Assembly (NCBI GenBank): GCA_028551475.1
Contig: CM052362.1
Coordinates: 1,992,166 to 2,056,165, forward strand
DNA length: 64,000 bases
Direction of reading: 5' to 3'
From: Casuarina equisetifolia
Taxonomy: Eukaryota > Streptophyta > Magnoliopsida > Fagales > Casuarinaceae
The notes below the pieces were generated by a model. The model worked only from the letters and a program-made list of their open reading frames with translations. It did no database searches and was not told where the DNA came from. The position numbers and the translations under genes were made by a program. This document shows, one piece after another, positions 34,425-46,119 of the stretch; positions within the stretch are counted from its first letter, which is position 1; every line of letters begins with the position of its first letter.

Positions 34425-35341
34425 CCATTTGTTAGAACACCTTCCATTGAGTCTCTGCACCTATCCTTTTTTATTTTGGCTTTATGAACCCTTAATTTGT
34501 TTTCGGAAAACAGGATTTGGCTCAGGATTGCCCATTTTGAATTCCCGGGTTTCTCTGAATTTGAAAGTTATCACTCGGTAGGTTTCCATACCAAGGCTCA
34601 ATCCAATTAAGTCCGTAGCGTCTACCAATTTCGCCATATCCCCCATTTTTGTTTTGTTATTTTAAAATTAGTTTAAAATTAGGATCTCATTATGATGCCC
34701 TTCTTACTTTTTTTATTTTTCTTTCAGTTATGCCGGAACCATTGAATATATTAGATACCCATTCCTATATGGAATCGTGTTTACTTTTATCTTTTTTATT
34801 GTTTATCTCATTTCATCTCTATCGGAGATTTAGTGTTGGTCCAATCAGAAATGATTCTATCATTTCTGTGTCCGCAATTCAATATAGATGTATATATACC
34901 AATATATATTATATATGCCCCCATTTTTTCTATTATTTTTCTCTTGTAATTTGAAATACTCGAACGGTCGATTCTTTCTTTTTTTTTTTCTTCTATTTTT
35001 CCGACTGAAAACAGAGGAATTTTTCATTATGATCTTAATTGCATTTATCTGGATTACACCCTTATCTTTCTCATTTTCTTCTTCTCTTTTTAATTTTTTT
35101 TCATTGCCTTAAAGCAGACCCTCTAGAGCAGAACTAAAAATTATTAAAAAAAGTAAATTTATTAAATTATAATTGATCAATTCTTTAAATTATTTATAAA
35201 TTCTAGATTCTTTCAAATTTGAATGTATAACTTAGAATCTATCTATATCTCGAATTAGAATTCTAATAATTCTAATAAATAAGAAAAAGGTAAGATTCTA
35301 ATGTAGAATAAGATTCTATCTAATCGAATTAGAATTATTAG
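34425..35341 (-). other. Plastid DNA insertion (NUPT): trnL-UAA intron, 5' exon, trnT-trnL spacer
   Basis: The - strand carries the plastid trnL-UAA 5' exon and the start of its group I intron, including GGGCAATCCTGAGCCAAATC (about 34513-34532) and GGATAGGTGCAGAGACTCAA (near 34450-34470), followed outward by the AT-rich trnT-trnL spacer to about 35.34 kb. The left junction is inside the intron near 34.42 kb. Nuclear repeats lie on both sides, so it is a fragment of about 0.9 kb moved to the nucleus. The conserved parts look little changed, suggesting a fairly recent transfer. Confidence 0.9.
34609..34643 (-). tRNA. trnL-UAA: trnL-UAA 5' exon, plastid-derived, not functional here
   Basis: The 35-base 5' exon (GGGGATATGGCGAAATTGGT, then AGACGCTACGGACTT) looks intact and is followed by the intron core. 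The 3' exon is missing because the insertion ends inside the intron, so no tRNA can be made from this copy. Confidence 0.9.
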
Positions 35342-37100
35342 AGGTGTTCTAGGTGCCTTCACACATGATTAGCATGCCTTCAAATGGTCATTTTGCTCTA
35401 AAGGCTCCTTTTATCAAATGGCCTCCAAAGTGTTTCTTTCCTTTTTAGGTTTGTTGTCCCATATTCTTTGAGGTCATAAGGCTTTCTTGCCTTTGCATTT
35501 CATATTAATGGAAAAATTCCTTAAAGTTGTTTTTGATTGCAATCACCCAACATTCCAATCAATGTAACTTAATGAGCAACCTCTAGGTTGGGTCATGCCT
35601 TAGCCCTGGCATATCTTCCCCCTGCCTCATTTTCTTCCTCCCATGTTTTGATCCTTCCACGAAGCTTAAAACTATATTAGCTTTAATATCAATTGTGAGG
35701 ACTTGACTATCTCTCAAAGATTGTCCATCACCTAGTCTCTAGTCATTACTAGGTCAACTTGGACCTCTCCTTAATTTGTCTTTGTCTTTCTTTCTTTCTT
35801 GCTCGCTTGGGTTCTCTCTCCATCTCATGATTGCTTAGGTTGGTAGATCAGGAAATAAGAGTAGGGAAAAAAAATTCTATTCTTATATTTATAACTACTA
35901 CAAGGAGATCTAAAAAGTCATCCTCATTTATGAATATACAATCAACCAAGGTCACTTACCCCTTAAAACTCCTTATACATAAATAGATGATGGGGAAATG
36001 TTCTTTGAACATTCTCCCTTACCTATTCACATTCCTAGAGACTCCATTGATAGAACTCCCTCAATACAAGGCTGACATTAAAAGCTTTCCTAATAACCCA
36101 GCCAACCTTTTCCTTTCTACCACATCGGTCTTAAATACCTGTATTAATTATTCTCAACCAATAAGCCACCTTGCCACATGGTAGCTCCCCATCACAACAT
36201 ATAAATCCCAACAACTAATGTAATAAAGGCTCCCAATGGCTACATCTGACAAAGATGACATTTTAACTTGCATGTGCCTCTTTGTTCTGCATACTTATGT
36301 CTCTTTGTGATAGATACCCATTATCTAACCTTTAGGTGGCCTTCTTGCCTTTCATGATATTATCTTGGTTTTCTGGTTTGAGTATGCATGCTACAAATGT
36401 ATTGCCCTAAGGGTGTTCATCTTGCACTTCAATCTTAGGTCACCCTAGTTTGCCTCCCATGTCTTCCATGTACCAAACACCTTATTATGCACACATGCCT
36501 TAACCCGTTTCATGAACCTTAGTCCTTGTCACTTATATGGACTTGCTCACATCCTTTGTCTTGTCCCATAATAGTACGTTTGAGCTTCCTGCTTCCTAGT
36601 GATCTATTATACTTATCACTCCATGCAACTTGTCCCATCTCCGTGGTCATAGCCTTTGGTCGCTCAAACTCAAGCCACATTATCCATGCTAAATGATTCA
36701 ACTATGACATGAGGCCTCTATGTGTGAAGATAGGAAGATGGACTCCCATCCAAAGACAGCATGGGGGAACTTGTCTAGAGATGGGTATGGAGTGAACTTT
36801 TAGATATGAGCAAATCCACACAAGGGAGAACACATTTTCCCTTGTGGACAACAATGGTGTATAGGCAAGACCTATCAAAGGAAAATAAGTCATCCCTTGC
36901 ACTTATGGAATATCAACCCGTCCATTACTCTCCTAGCGAAAGCAAATCTAACCCAATACTTAAGACTCATAGTAGATGTGGTGGGTAGCAAAGCACTCAA
37001 AGGTTTAGATAGACAATCAAGGTAAGACCCAGTTTGGAGCCTCAGTGGAATTTGTTTTTCCTTTTATACATCGTAGACATACCTAACTGCCTTATAAATT
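35342..37100. repeat. Old dispersed repeat, second copy
   Basis: 35.69-36.34 kb matches 25.27-25.88 kb, and 36.40-36.55 kb matches 32.82-32.95 kb. The - strand at 36.52-36.70 kb encodes a gag-like MWLEFERPKAMTTEMGQVAW. No RT or integrase was recognised. Probably an LTR-type fossil, old and heavily broken. 36.7-37.1 kb could not be assigned. Confidence 0.45.
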
Positions 37101-37539
37101 TAATTGATAGTTTTTTGTAGATGCGATCATGTATCTTAATTTGGATGCAATAATGTATCCTATATTGGATGCAATAAAATATCCTAATGAAGTTCAAAGG
37201 AATCTAAGTTCTTGTTTTGTACGAGGTGTTTATTGAGGATGACCTTTGAAGAAAAAGTTTGTTTTATGAAAAAATATTTGCTCCAAAACAAAAGTGTTCC
37301 AAAACCATCAAATGGCGTTTTAAAACTATTCCCGGAGTCTTTTTTCTTGGAGAGCAAATAAAAGTCTTCCACGTTACTTTTGGCCGCCGGTGAATGTACC
37401 TGTGATACCACAAGTTTAAAATTTGGGGTATCGGTTTAGACAAAAGTTTGAACACAAGGTGAGTTGTCAATTCGAAAACAAATCACTTGATAATTTAATA
37501 AGCAACCTGTTTTTCAGTTGTGGGAAAGTAAAACTCACT

Positions 37540-37775
37540 TACCTTAGTGGAAATTTTTAGCTTCGAACTCCAAGTTTGACAAATATACTTTAGAGGATAG
37601 AAACTTTTTAGGACATTTTCAAGCTATTTTTATTTTTTGTAAAATCCAAGAACACACACCTTTAACACCTAACAAGTACGAAATTAGTTATTGAAGCTAA
37701 AATTCTTTGTTTCAGAAATTTTCCTCTCTTACATTTACTTCAATGTAAATCAACTGTTCAAATCCTCGTTGTCGA
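37540..37775 (+). pseudogene. Repeat-exon family, 3'-flank scrap
   Basis: AGCTTCGAACTCCAAGTTTG through GAAGCTAAAATTCTTTGTTT matches 62.27-62.43 kb, just downstream of the last exon of copy E/F. It is the remains of the 3' end of another family copy. No exon is left. Confidence 0.5.
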
Positions 37776-38028
37776 GTTCTTAGGCATGCCTAGTTCATAG
37801 TACACTGTGCATGAGTCAATGTAAAATTCACAAGGGAGTTGTTGAACCTATGCACATGCGTTGAATCTTTAATTGATGTCGGCTCTGGGATAAAGTGCCC
37901 TTCCAGCAAAACAACCTTAGTTAATCTTCTCCCTACCGGTTGTTCAATTCGAATTTTATAATTTTGGGGCACAATGTTCATGGTTGGCTGAGCATAAACA
38001 AGAAGGTAAAAATACAATTGATTTCATT

Positions 38029-38800
38029 TATTTTTTTTTTGGTAGAAATGTAAGTGTGCATTAATAAGAAGTAGTGTACAAAAGCATAGGGGCATACCCC
38101 AGAATTACAAGAATTACAAAAATATAGAGGTTGGAAGCCTCCAAATCTCACTCAAAATGACATTTCCCTGTGAGGATTTAATATTTTTAAACAAAAAAGC
38201 TCTCCCTTGTACAATTTTCCTAACTTTAGCTAGCATGATTGGAATGTCTACTAGTTTGCTTTGAAATCGTCTTCTATTACGTTCTGCCCATATACAATAA
38301 ATGCAAGCTAAAAAAGATAGCTTAAGAAGTTTGGCAGCCAAATCCTTTCCTTTAGTTGCTCTGATCATCCATTGCAATTCTTCATTCCATCCTCCAATAT
38401 CATGTCTAATTTCATTTTGAGCAAGGATAGTTTTCCAAACCCTCATTGTCTATGGACATTTAAAAAAAAGATGATTCCTGTTTTCAATATGGGACTGACA
38501 AAAATCACAATATAAGTTAATTGAAAGGAGCCATCATACCATGCCTTCTGCTGTAGAAAGTCGATCTTGACACACTAGCCATCCAATGAAATTATATTTG
38601 CTGATGCCACTAGTCCAAATGAGATTATACCAATTCACTTTTTCATTTACTGGTCGAAGGTGCTCATAAATTTCTTTGCAACAATTGATTTCAACAACCG
38701 GAGAGGAGAGAGTCATGCCACACCTCCCCAAAAATATGAATACCGCTCTTTGTTCTGCTAAATAAACACTCGTTGGCCACCAAACCAAACTTTGCTTCTT
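38029..38800 (-). mobile_element. L1-type LINE, 5'-truncated
   Basis: The 3' end is marked by the T run at 38029-38040 and a tail nearly identical to that of the 26.3-kb LINE. The - strand encodes the ORF2 end: KYNFIGWLVCQDRLSTAEGM (zf-RVT, about 38.56-38.62 kb) and ERNRRRFQSKLVDIPIMLAK (about 38.22-38.27 kb), ending EIWRLPTSIFL. The 5' end is near 38.80 kb, where the leader of copy C begins. No target duplication could be recognised. Confidence 0.85.
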
Positions 38801-40064
38801 TCTGGTTTGTTTACCAACGAAACCAATTGAATTTGAGTCATAAGGCTACAAAAGACATTCTGACAAGAGTCGCTGAAAGTTGTGGACGACCAAGTTTGTC
38901 CGTATTTGAATATAACTAACAAAGGACAGCAAATTGGTCAGGATCAAGGTCAACGGAGCCGTGAAAGGCGAAAAGGCTGGAAGTGACGGGCGAAATGCGT
39001 CGAACCAGGGCGTCTTGCATATGGTCGTCTCTGATCCACCAAATATAGTTCTTGGTCATTTTTTATTAACCAAGTTAAATCATCTTAGCCTAACCGTTAG
39101 CCACGCATATAAATCAGAATCAAAACTTGTGCATCAAGGAGACGAGCTTCGACTCACTAGTTGGGACTCCGAGCTGCAAGTAAGCGTGCCCTGAGGTCAT
39201 CTTCTCATTGATAGTAACGAATCGCCTGTCTATGCGGTTGGCTATTGAACCAAACATACTCCTTTCCGTTCTGTTTACCAATGAACCAATTGAGCTAGTA
39301 ATTGGGATTTAGGTTACGACGCTACGAAAGCCATTCTGTCGACGGTCACTGAAGTTATGGACCACCGAGTTTGTCCGGAGTAAAGGATCGCAAATCGCTA
39401 AAGGCTCAAGGGCAATGGAACAGGAAAAGAAGAAAAGAGTTTGTAGTAAGGTAGCAATCCAATTACTCTTCCATTTCTTTGTTCGTCCTTTAGAAATGGC
39501 AACCAAAATGGCATGCTATCATGCGTTGGCATTACTTTACTTAATTTGGAGCTCCTCCATCCTCAAAGTTTAGTTTAGTTAATTTAGCCACTTAGGCACT
39601 TAACCCTGGTCTTCTCCACCATCAAACTTTACAGTTTTTTCACTCACCATCAGCCCCCGTTTTGGTCACCTTAGCTATCCAGTGCTTGGATCTGATTGCC
39701 CCCCACCTTCAAACCCATATATTTGGTCCCTTTGTCATCTCATTATAGCAAAGGGCCGATCCCAAACTCTTAGAGTGGTTAGGCCACCTGCCTAGCCCTC
39801 AGATGTGGTCGGACCAATTGAAAGACCGTCTAATCAAGAAGTTTGGTTCAGTCAGTTCTGCCCAGACTATCCAGCCCACGGATCTGGCCAACCTCTTCTT
39901 TTACACGTTGGATTTAGTCTTACTTTTCTTCAAGCTTGATTATCTTTGTATCTGTGTATCATAATATCCAAAAATTTCCTGTTTGATCCTTCTTTTTTGT
40001 TCTTAAGTCTCTTTGTTAGTTTCTGAATATATCTTCCATTGACTAACATCATATGCTCTACTAG

Positions 40065-40242
40065 GATGATGTTACACACAAGAAACAAAAAAATGGGTCA
40101 ACCGCTGCTAGCCGAAATGACACTGGTCGCCATGAATCCTGTTCCACGTACAATATCTATCCCCACGCTGTAGTTGCCGGCTTCGTAGGTGTAGTAAATG
40201 AGGGCACAACGAACAAAGTTGAGAACGGACTCGCCATCCAAG
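40065..40242 (+). CDS. Copy C motif exon 1
   Basis: Acceptor ATGCTCTACTAG/GAT, donor ATCCAAG/GTGAAA. It enters in phase 0 and leaves in phase 1, as does the matching exon of copy E (53177). It encodes NDTGRHESCSTYNIYPHAVV then AGFVGVVNEGTTNKVEN, a clear motif with one extra residue near its end. The N-terminal third is Lys/Asn-rich. Confidence 0.5.
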
Positions 40243-40653
40243 GTGAAATGGTCTGATATGGGCACTATAATTGTCGCATTGAACCGAATCGCCACCCAAC
40301 GTTCATTAATTTACACTGATGTGTCGTGGATAGGTGTGTGAAGACAAATGTGTTGGTGGATTAGTATGGAAGAATATGTTATGGATTAGTGTGGACTAAT
40401 ATGTTGAGTTTAGCTATTCTTCTCAAAGGCAACTGGATCTAAATTTTATTTTATTTTATTTTATTTTTTGCCCAACTATTCGTTTTTGTGAATAAACAAT
40501 TCTAGTTACATTTTGTTAAATATAATTTTTTTTTCTTTGATGGTGAATATTCTTTTTCTAAGAAAATAAATAATCGAGCTAATTGAGAAATAAGGTAAAT
40601 GTTCTTAGTGTATCTATTCAACTGCACTAGAGGATTTTTTTTTTTTTTATGCA

Positions 40654-40710
40654 TTAAAGCTCCACTTAATTGGTGCAGTCACACCGTGAAAAAGTTTTCT
40701 TCCACTCAAG
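40654..40710 (+). pseudogene. Copy C short exon, decayed
   Basis: Matches the short exon at 56341-56412 (ACACCGTGAAAAAGT...CACTCAAG/GT), but the acceptor and the first codons are not recognisable and the G-G-x-N core is damaged. Probably skipped. Confidence 0.4.
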
Positions 40711-41155
40711 GTCAAAAAGTCTAAAATAGGCACTATTATTGTCACAAATTGCGTAGGCATAGCTTCTCAATAGTTGTGGATTAGTGTGTTAGTTTGATCA
40801 ATGTGAATTACTGTAGATTAAATTTCTGTGGATCGATGTAGATTATGTGTTGGTGGGTTGATGTAAAAGGGTACAATACTTTTCTGCCTGAAAATGAATT
40901 TCTTTTAGAGATTATAGTAGTTTTAAAGGATTGAGCTAATTAAATAATGATTTAAATGTTTTAGTTCATTCATTCAGCTACCATGTAATATCCTTTTAAA
41001 GCTGTTTTAGGTAAATTAACTTTCTTTTAGAGATTATAGTAGTTTTAAGATTTAATTTAGAAGTACTGGTCTTTTATTTATTATTTATTTCCATTGTGAA
41101 TTTCCTGATTCCTTTAAGAGTAAACATTTTCTTTCAAACTATTTAAATTGAACAG

Positions 41156-41317
41156 GTAAATCAATAATCTTTCTTGACAAAAATGCCGAAGTTGGGCGAA
41201 ATGGTGACCATGAATCAGGCTCGCAGTACAATATCAATCCCGAAATTAGAGGTGCCGGCTTGGTAGGTGTATTATATGGGGGCAACAACAAGGTTGAGAA
41301 CTCTCCCACTGCTGAAG
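41156..41317 (+). CDS. Copy C motif exon 2
   Basis: Acceptor AAATTGAACAG/GT, donor GCTGAAG/GTGAAA; 162 bases (54 codons), phase 1-1. Encodes KSIIFLDKNAEVGRNG, DHESGSQYNINPEIRG, then AGLVGVLYGGNNKVENSP. This is the best example of the motif. The N-terminal 20 residues vary strongly between exons while the YNI to VEN part is kept. The codons for GGNNKVEN are nearly complementary to one arm of the hairpin at 2901-3049. Confidence 0.55.
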
Positions 41318-41757
41318 GTGAAAAAGTCTTAAATGGGCACTATTATTGTCTCAACTGACGTAATTGGGCATGGCTTATCACTAGTTATGGATGAGGGTGT
41401 ATGTTTTGGTCAATCTAGTGTAGACTAAATTGCTGTGCATCGATCTGGACTACGTGTTAATGGATTGATGTAAAATAATATAATCTTTTTTCTGCTTGAA
41501 GATGAATTTCTTTCTTTGAAAAGATAAATGATTGAGACGATTGAGGAATAATTTAAATGTTCTTAGTTTATTTATTTAACTACATTTTAATATTCTTTGA
41601 AAGCTTTTTTAAGTAAATTAACATTCTTTCTGAAATTATAATAGTTTTAAGATTAAATTTAGAAGTAATGGTCTTCAATTTATTACTTATTTACATTGTG
41701 ATTTTTCTAATTTCTTTATTAAGAAAAATTTTCTTATAAACATCTTAAATTGAACAG

Positions 41758-41910
41758 GTCAACCACTTGAATTCCCTGACAAAGAAGCCCGTCGTTTTCG
41801 CCCTGAATCTGTTTTAAATTACAATATCTATCCCACAATTTATGGTGCCTCCACGGTAGGTATAATAAAGAAGGGCAAGAACACCGTTACGAACTTTCCT
41901 CCCACTCCAG
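41758..41910 (+). CDS. Copy C motif exon 3
   Basis: Acceptor AAATTGAACAG/GT, donor CACTCCAG/GTAAAA; 153 bases (51 codons), phase 1-1. Encodes QPLEFPDKEARRFRPESV, LNYNIYPTIYG, then ASTVGIIKKGKNTVTNF. Lys replaces Gly in the GG pair; the rest of the motif is kept. No stop. Confidence 0.5.
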
Positions 41911-42059
41911 GTAAAAAAGTCTCACATGGGCACTACCATTGTCATAAACTTAAGATTTAATTTCGAAGTAATGGTCTTAAATTTATTATTTATTTCCATT
42001 GTGTATTTTCTGATTCCTTAAGAGTAAACTTTTTCTTATAAACATCTTAAATTGAACAG

Positions 42060-42203
42060 ATAAAGGAAAGAAAAACTTTAGCATTAGTGGCCATGAATCA
42101 GATCTAGAGTACGATATCCATCCCAAGCTTTCTGGTGCCGGCTTGGTAGGTGTAGCAAAAGGGAAGAAAAACACCGTTCAGAACCCTCCTCTTGACACCG
42201 AAG
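42060..42203 (+). CDS. Copy C motif exon 4
   Basis: Acceptor AAATTGAACAG/AT, donor ACCGAAG/GTACGA; 144 bases (48 codons), phase 1-1. Encodes KGKKNFSISGHESDLEYDI, HPKLSG, then AGLVGVAKGKKNTVQNPP. The intron before it is only about 150 bases, against about 420-440 for its neighbours, so part of the repeat unit was lost without harming the exon. Confidence 0.5.
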
Positions 42204-42625
42204 GTACGAGAGAATAAATTGGGAACTATTATTGTGGCATTTACGAAACTGGGCATGGGTTCTCACTGTTTTGTGGATTTTTGTGCTCATTTTTATCAAT
42301 GTGGACAAGTGTAAACTATGTGCTGGTGGAATTGGTGTAAATGACTATGATACTCTTGAATTTCTTTCTCTGAAAAAATAAATAGTCAAGTTGATTGAGT
42401 AATAATTTAATTGTTCTTAGTTTATTTATTCAACTGCAATATAATATCCTTTTTAAAAAAAATTGGTATCTTTCCAGTGCTAAAATTAATTTTCTTTAGG
42501 ATATTATAGTAGTTTTAAGATGTAAATTAGAAGTAATGGTCTTCAATCTATTGTTTATTTTCATTGTCAATTTCCTAGTTGCTTTAAGAATAAACATTTT
42601 CTAATAAATATTTTAAATTGAGCAG

Positions 42626-42843
42626 ATGAATCAATTAAAATCCTCCCTGGCACATACACTGAAGGCCAATGTGGCGGCCATGCATCAAATTCAAACTACA
42701 ATATCAATCCCGATATTAAGGGTGCTGGCATGGTAGGTGTGGTAAGTGGGGGCTTCAACACCGTTAGAAACTTTGATCCAATGAAGGGTGAAAAAAAAAA
42801 GACTAAGCGTGCTATGTTGCTTTCAGAGTTAATTGGACATTAG
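42626..42843 (+). CDS. Copy C motif exon 5, possibly terminal
   Basis: Acceptor AAATTGAGCAG/AT. The motif part (to 42787, 54 codons) encodes GGHASNSNYNINPDIKG then AGMVGVVSGGFNTVRNFDPM. A GT at the usual donor (42788) is present, but it is followed by a run of A. If not spliced, the frame continues to TAG at 42843 with a basic tail KGEKKKTKRAMLLSELIGH. The matching last exon of copy E/F also ends shortly after ..NFVPME, which favours a terminal exon. Family 3' flank follows. Confidence 0.5.
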
Positions 42844-43499
42844 ATTTTCATATTGCTGTGGATAATCATCTTTAATTTGATTAATGTGGTCAGTTTAGAC
42901 TGATATGTTCTGGATCAATGTGGAATAATGTGTTGTAGAATTTTCTGGATTAATAATTAAGCACAATGTTGCTGGGAGTGCTTTAGTCTATTTCACCTAT
43001 GGACCACTATCTTTTCACTTGTGCTCATCTGTTATGCACTCTTTTCTCTTTGAACCCCAAAGAGAATAGTTGAACTTTTAAAGTGCAAGGAATCTAGGCA
43101 TGTTGCAAGTGTATTAATAGTAATGGATTATTAGTTGTACAGGTGGAAAAGTAGGTGCAAAATTCCTGTAGACTAATGCAGCTATAACCTTAGTGTTTCC
43201 TTCAGCCCTAGTCCAAGTATAATCCCTTAAAAAAACAAATAGAGAACCCCTACTTGTTTTAAACATATCCCATCTACTTAACATTTATGTTATGGTTCTT
43301 TAACTTCACAAATCCATCAATGTCATGAGTTAATCTTAGCACATTTTATTTAAATATCATCTTTAACCTGAACCTTGTAAGCTCGAGCCTATCATAAGCT
43401 CTCCTTAAGCCCATGACAAACCACCACACTTTACAACCGATACTTTGGCACTCTCGCCCTCTTTGGCCTTTGGAGCCCCTCATACCTTGGTAAGCTCAC

Positions 43500-43790
43500 C
43501 AACGTCCATCCTTATTTAGTTTTGATAGCATTTTAGTAGGAGACGATAGTACTATAACATTTACACACATAAAAAATGCATCTGAAATGGTATGTTATCA
43601 TGCATTTGCAATATTTTATCTAATTTGTTTTCTCTACTATGATATCTTTATGACTATGGCCTCAAACTCCTCAAATGTGAGCTCCTTCATCCTTTAAATT
43701 TACTAGTTTTGTTAATTTAGCCCCTTAGGCACTTAAACCTAGTCCTTTCTACCATCAAAATTTATAACTTTTTAAATTACTATCTATTAC
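43500..43790 (+). pseudogene. Repeat-exon family, promoter-side fragment
   Basis: ATGGTATGTTATCATGCATT through 'tcaaatgtgagctcctt' matches copy E at about 52.32-52.49 kb and copy C near 39.5 kb. It is cut off near 43.79 kb by the probable solo LTR. No exon is present. Confidence 0.45.
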
Positions 43791-43814
43791 AATCTAATTG
43801 AAATGAGGTGGGTA

Positions 43815-45053
43815 TGTTAATAGGTTTAGGGTTTTTACTTAATGATTGAATTAGTAACAATTGATATAGGAGCCAATCCTCATATCTTAGGTTCGAATCC
43901 CTACAAGTCGACTTAGCCTGATCCTGTTCCTATTACGGTGTCGTCTGAATCGTAATCAAAGGCCTCCTGTTACGGTGTCGTCTTGATCATTATCAAAGGC
44001 TTCCTGTTATGGTGTCGTATTGATCACATCAGAAGCTTCCTTGATACGTTCACTGGCTACGACGTCGTCTCACTTAAGGGCACATAAGAGACGCTTATCT
44101 CTCGAGGGGTTATGCCCTAGCCGCTTCAATCTCTCCCCAACGCTGCCTTCGTTTCTCTCAAGCGCCGAAGCTTCAACGGGATAAATCTAGAGGAGATGGG
44201 CTGTCAGAACGGTCAGATTTCGAATCAAAAGGTGGAAATGAGGGTGATTTGATGGATAACCTACTATTCCTAATGGGAAAAAGGCTACGGTTCATGTTTG
44301 ATTCAAAAAGAAAACCCTAGATCTGCTTCTATATAAGGAGATGTGCATGTGAAGGTTATTTAAGAACGATTGACCTCTATCTTGAAGCATTCTCTTTGTG
44401 AAGATACTTTACTCAGCTTACCTACCATTTTTATTCAAGATCATACATCATTCGGTGGTTCATAAGCTTTCGGTGATATTCAACTATTCGGTTTAATCTT
44501 TGATAATACCATCAATCATAGCTTGTATAACATTATTTATGTGCTGATTTCACTTATAAACATTGTCTGCACATAAATCTTGAGGAAAATCCAAAACCTT
44601 AATTTCTCCAAATTCGGGATTTCGTGATAGGGGCTTTGTATCTTGATATATTTGTTTGAATAGCTCCTCTGATCAGCAATATCCCATAAACTAACATATT
44701 ATTTAGGGATTTGCTATTGTATATGATCTTTTGATCATTATTTGTATTTGGATTTAATAAGAAGGAATTATTTGGATTAGGGAGAACATATTCTCCTAAT
44801 CAGGTTGAGTAAAGGTGACTTCAATCGGTTGGATTGAAGGAGAAGAAGGTGGACGTAGGACTCTAAGGTAGAGTGTCGAACCACTGTAGTAAATTGGGTG
44901 TTGATTTTCTTGCTCTCTATTTGATTAAATATTTCTGTTTGATTGCATATTATCATATAAATTGCTAAAGTAATTGATTAGAATTTTTTAGAACAATTGT
45001 TTGGTATAAGAACAATTCAACCCCCTTCTTGTTAAGCCATAAAACCCAACACA
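43815..45053 (+). mobile_element. Probable solo LTR, copia-like
   Basis: The right end has a typical LTR end: 'acaattcaacccccttctt', GTTAAGCCATAAAACCCAAC, A. A TATATAAGG at about 44330 with downstream leader-like sequence suits an LTR promoter. The left end (TGTTAATAGG) is tentative, and no target duplication could be matched. Fossil, age unknown. Confidence 0.4.
43924..44040. repeat. Three-copy tandem repeat, about 38-40 bases
   Basis: CCTGTTACGGTGTCGTCTTG-type units occur three times (CCTGTTCCTATTACGG, CTCCTGTTACGG, TTCCTGTTATGG), diverged from each other, within the probable solo LTR. Confidence 0.8.
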
Positions 45054-45649
45054 ATGGTTCATCCTCAACAACACTATGGTGCCACTTTTATTTTATAAAT
45101 ATTTGATTTATATAAATATGGGTGCTAAGGCAAAATAACTTTGATGTTGTATTATATTTTATAAAGAATGATTCATATAAATATGATTCTTAATATATTT
45201 CTTAACAATGTGGGATTCATTGCCCACATCTTAACATATTCATATTATATATCTATTAGCTTTTGCATAATAAGTTGTCTCAATTTAAGATACATATAAC
45301 CACAACCTACCACCTAACCTTCTTGGTCATTTTTTACACCACATTCGAATCATCTCCACCTAACCACTAATCCTACGTGTAGTTATAGTCAACACGTCAT
45401 TTGTGAAACAAATAGTCTTTTTAGTTTATTGTTCATGCATTATTTATTTTGATAATGTCCTATCCTATCAATTGAAAAACAAAAATTAGATTAATTCTAG
45501 TTTTTTTCAAGAATACCACAAGAACACAAAGCCTAATCTTTGGAAAATGGATAATATGATTTCGATAAATTAAAATTGTAAAATGGATTCTAATTTCTAG
45601 GAATACAAATAAAAGGAAAGAAAAATTGTAAAACAATTTGATTTAAGTT

Positions 45650-46119
45650 ACATATCTTTGAAATGAATTCTGATTGAAGAAAATCTTGGATGATTTTGGG
45701 ATTTTTCCCAAATTCGATATCGCCGTGGTTGGTGGCTTGATTTGTTTTCCCAATCTTGTGTTATGATGATGATTGGTTGTCTCTGTGTTGGAAAAGGAAG
45801 TTTTCCGGTGACTAAATTCTGGCCAGGTGCATTTGGTGAGGCTCAAAGTCTTCGGTGAAGGAGGCAGTGTGCTAGAGGTTCACGATGTAGGGCTGTAATC
45901 CGGGTTGGGAACCTGAATTATTGAGCCTTCATCGTCGGTGGTGGTAGTGAATTGAACAGGTTGGATGAGAGATCCATCCATGATGGGCAGCAATTTGGTG
46001 GCTCAGAGATATGGGAGGATGTGGGCTTTCCACACCAAATAATTGGAGCCTTCGAGTTTGATGAAGGAGGTCGGAATGGTGATATTTCTAGATTGAACAG
46101 GTACAGTGGGTTAGGTGGG
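45650..46119 (-). mobile_element. Ty1-copia-type gag fossil, part 1
   Basis: The - strand carries a copia gag start region with NYLVWKAHILPYL and LLPIMDGSLIQPVQ. It is interrupted at 46119 by the Athila-like element; the rest lies at 52127-52225. Broken fossil, older than the element inserted in it. Confidence 0.65.

Larger units (their letters stand above)
38800..43120 (+). other. Repeat-exon family, copy C
   Basis: Leader (GGTTTGTTTACCAACGAA, TTTGTCCGTATTTG, TATAACTA) matches copies A and B. A second leader-like copy starts near 39.27 kb. Then come a first motif exon (40065), a decayed short exon (40654-40710) and four open long exons (41156, 41758, 42060, 42626), spaced by introns of about 150-420 bases that are themselves copies of each other. 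It ends in the family 3' flank at 42.95-43.1 kb. All complete exons after the first are multiples of three, so a mature message with several tandem motifs is possible. Confidence 0.65.

Noticed and set aside
34425-34643. Functional tRNA-Leu gene
   Set aside because: Only the 5' exon and part of the intron are present.
34649-35112. Open frames within the plastid insertion
   Set aside because: They fall in the trnT-trnL spacer, which has no protein gene.
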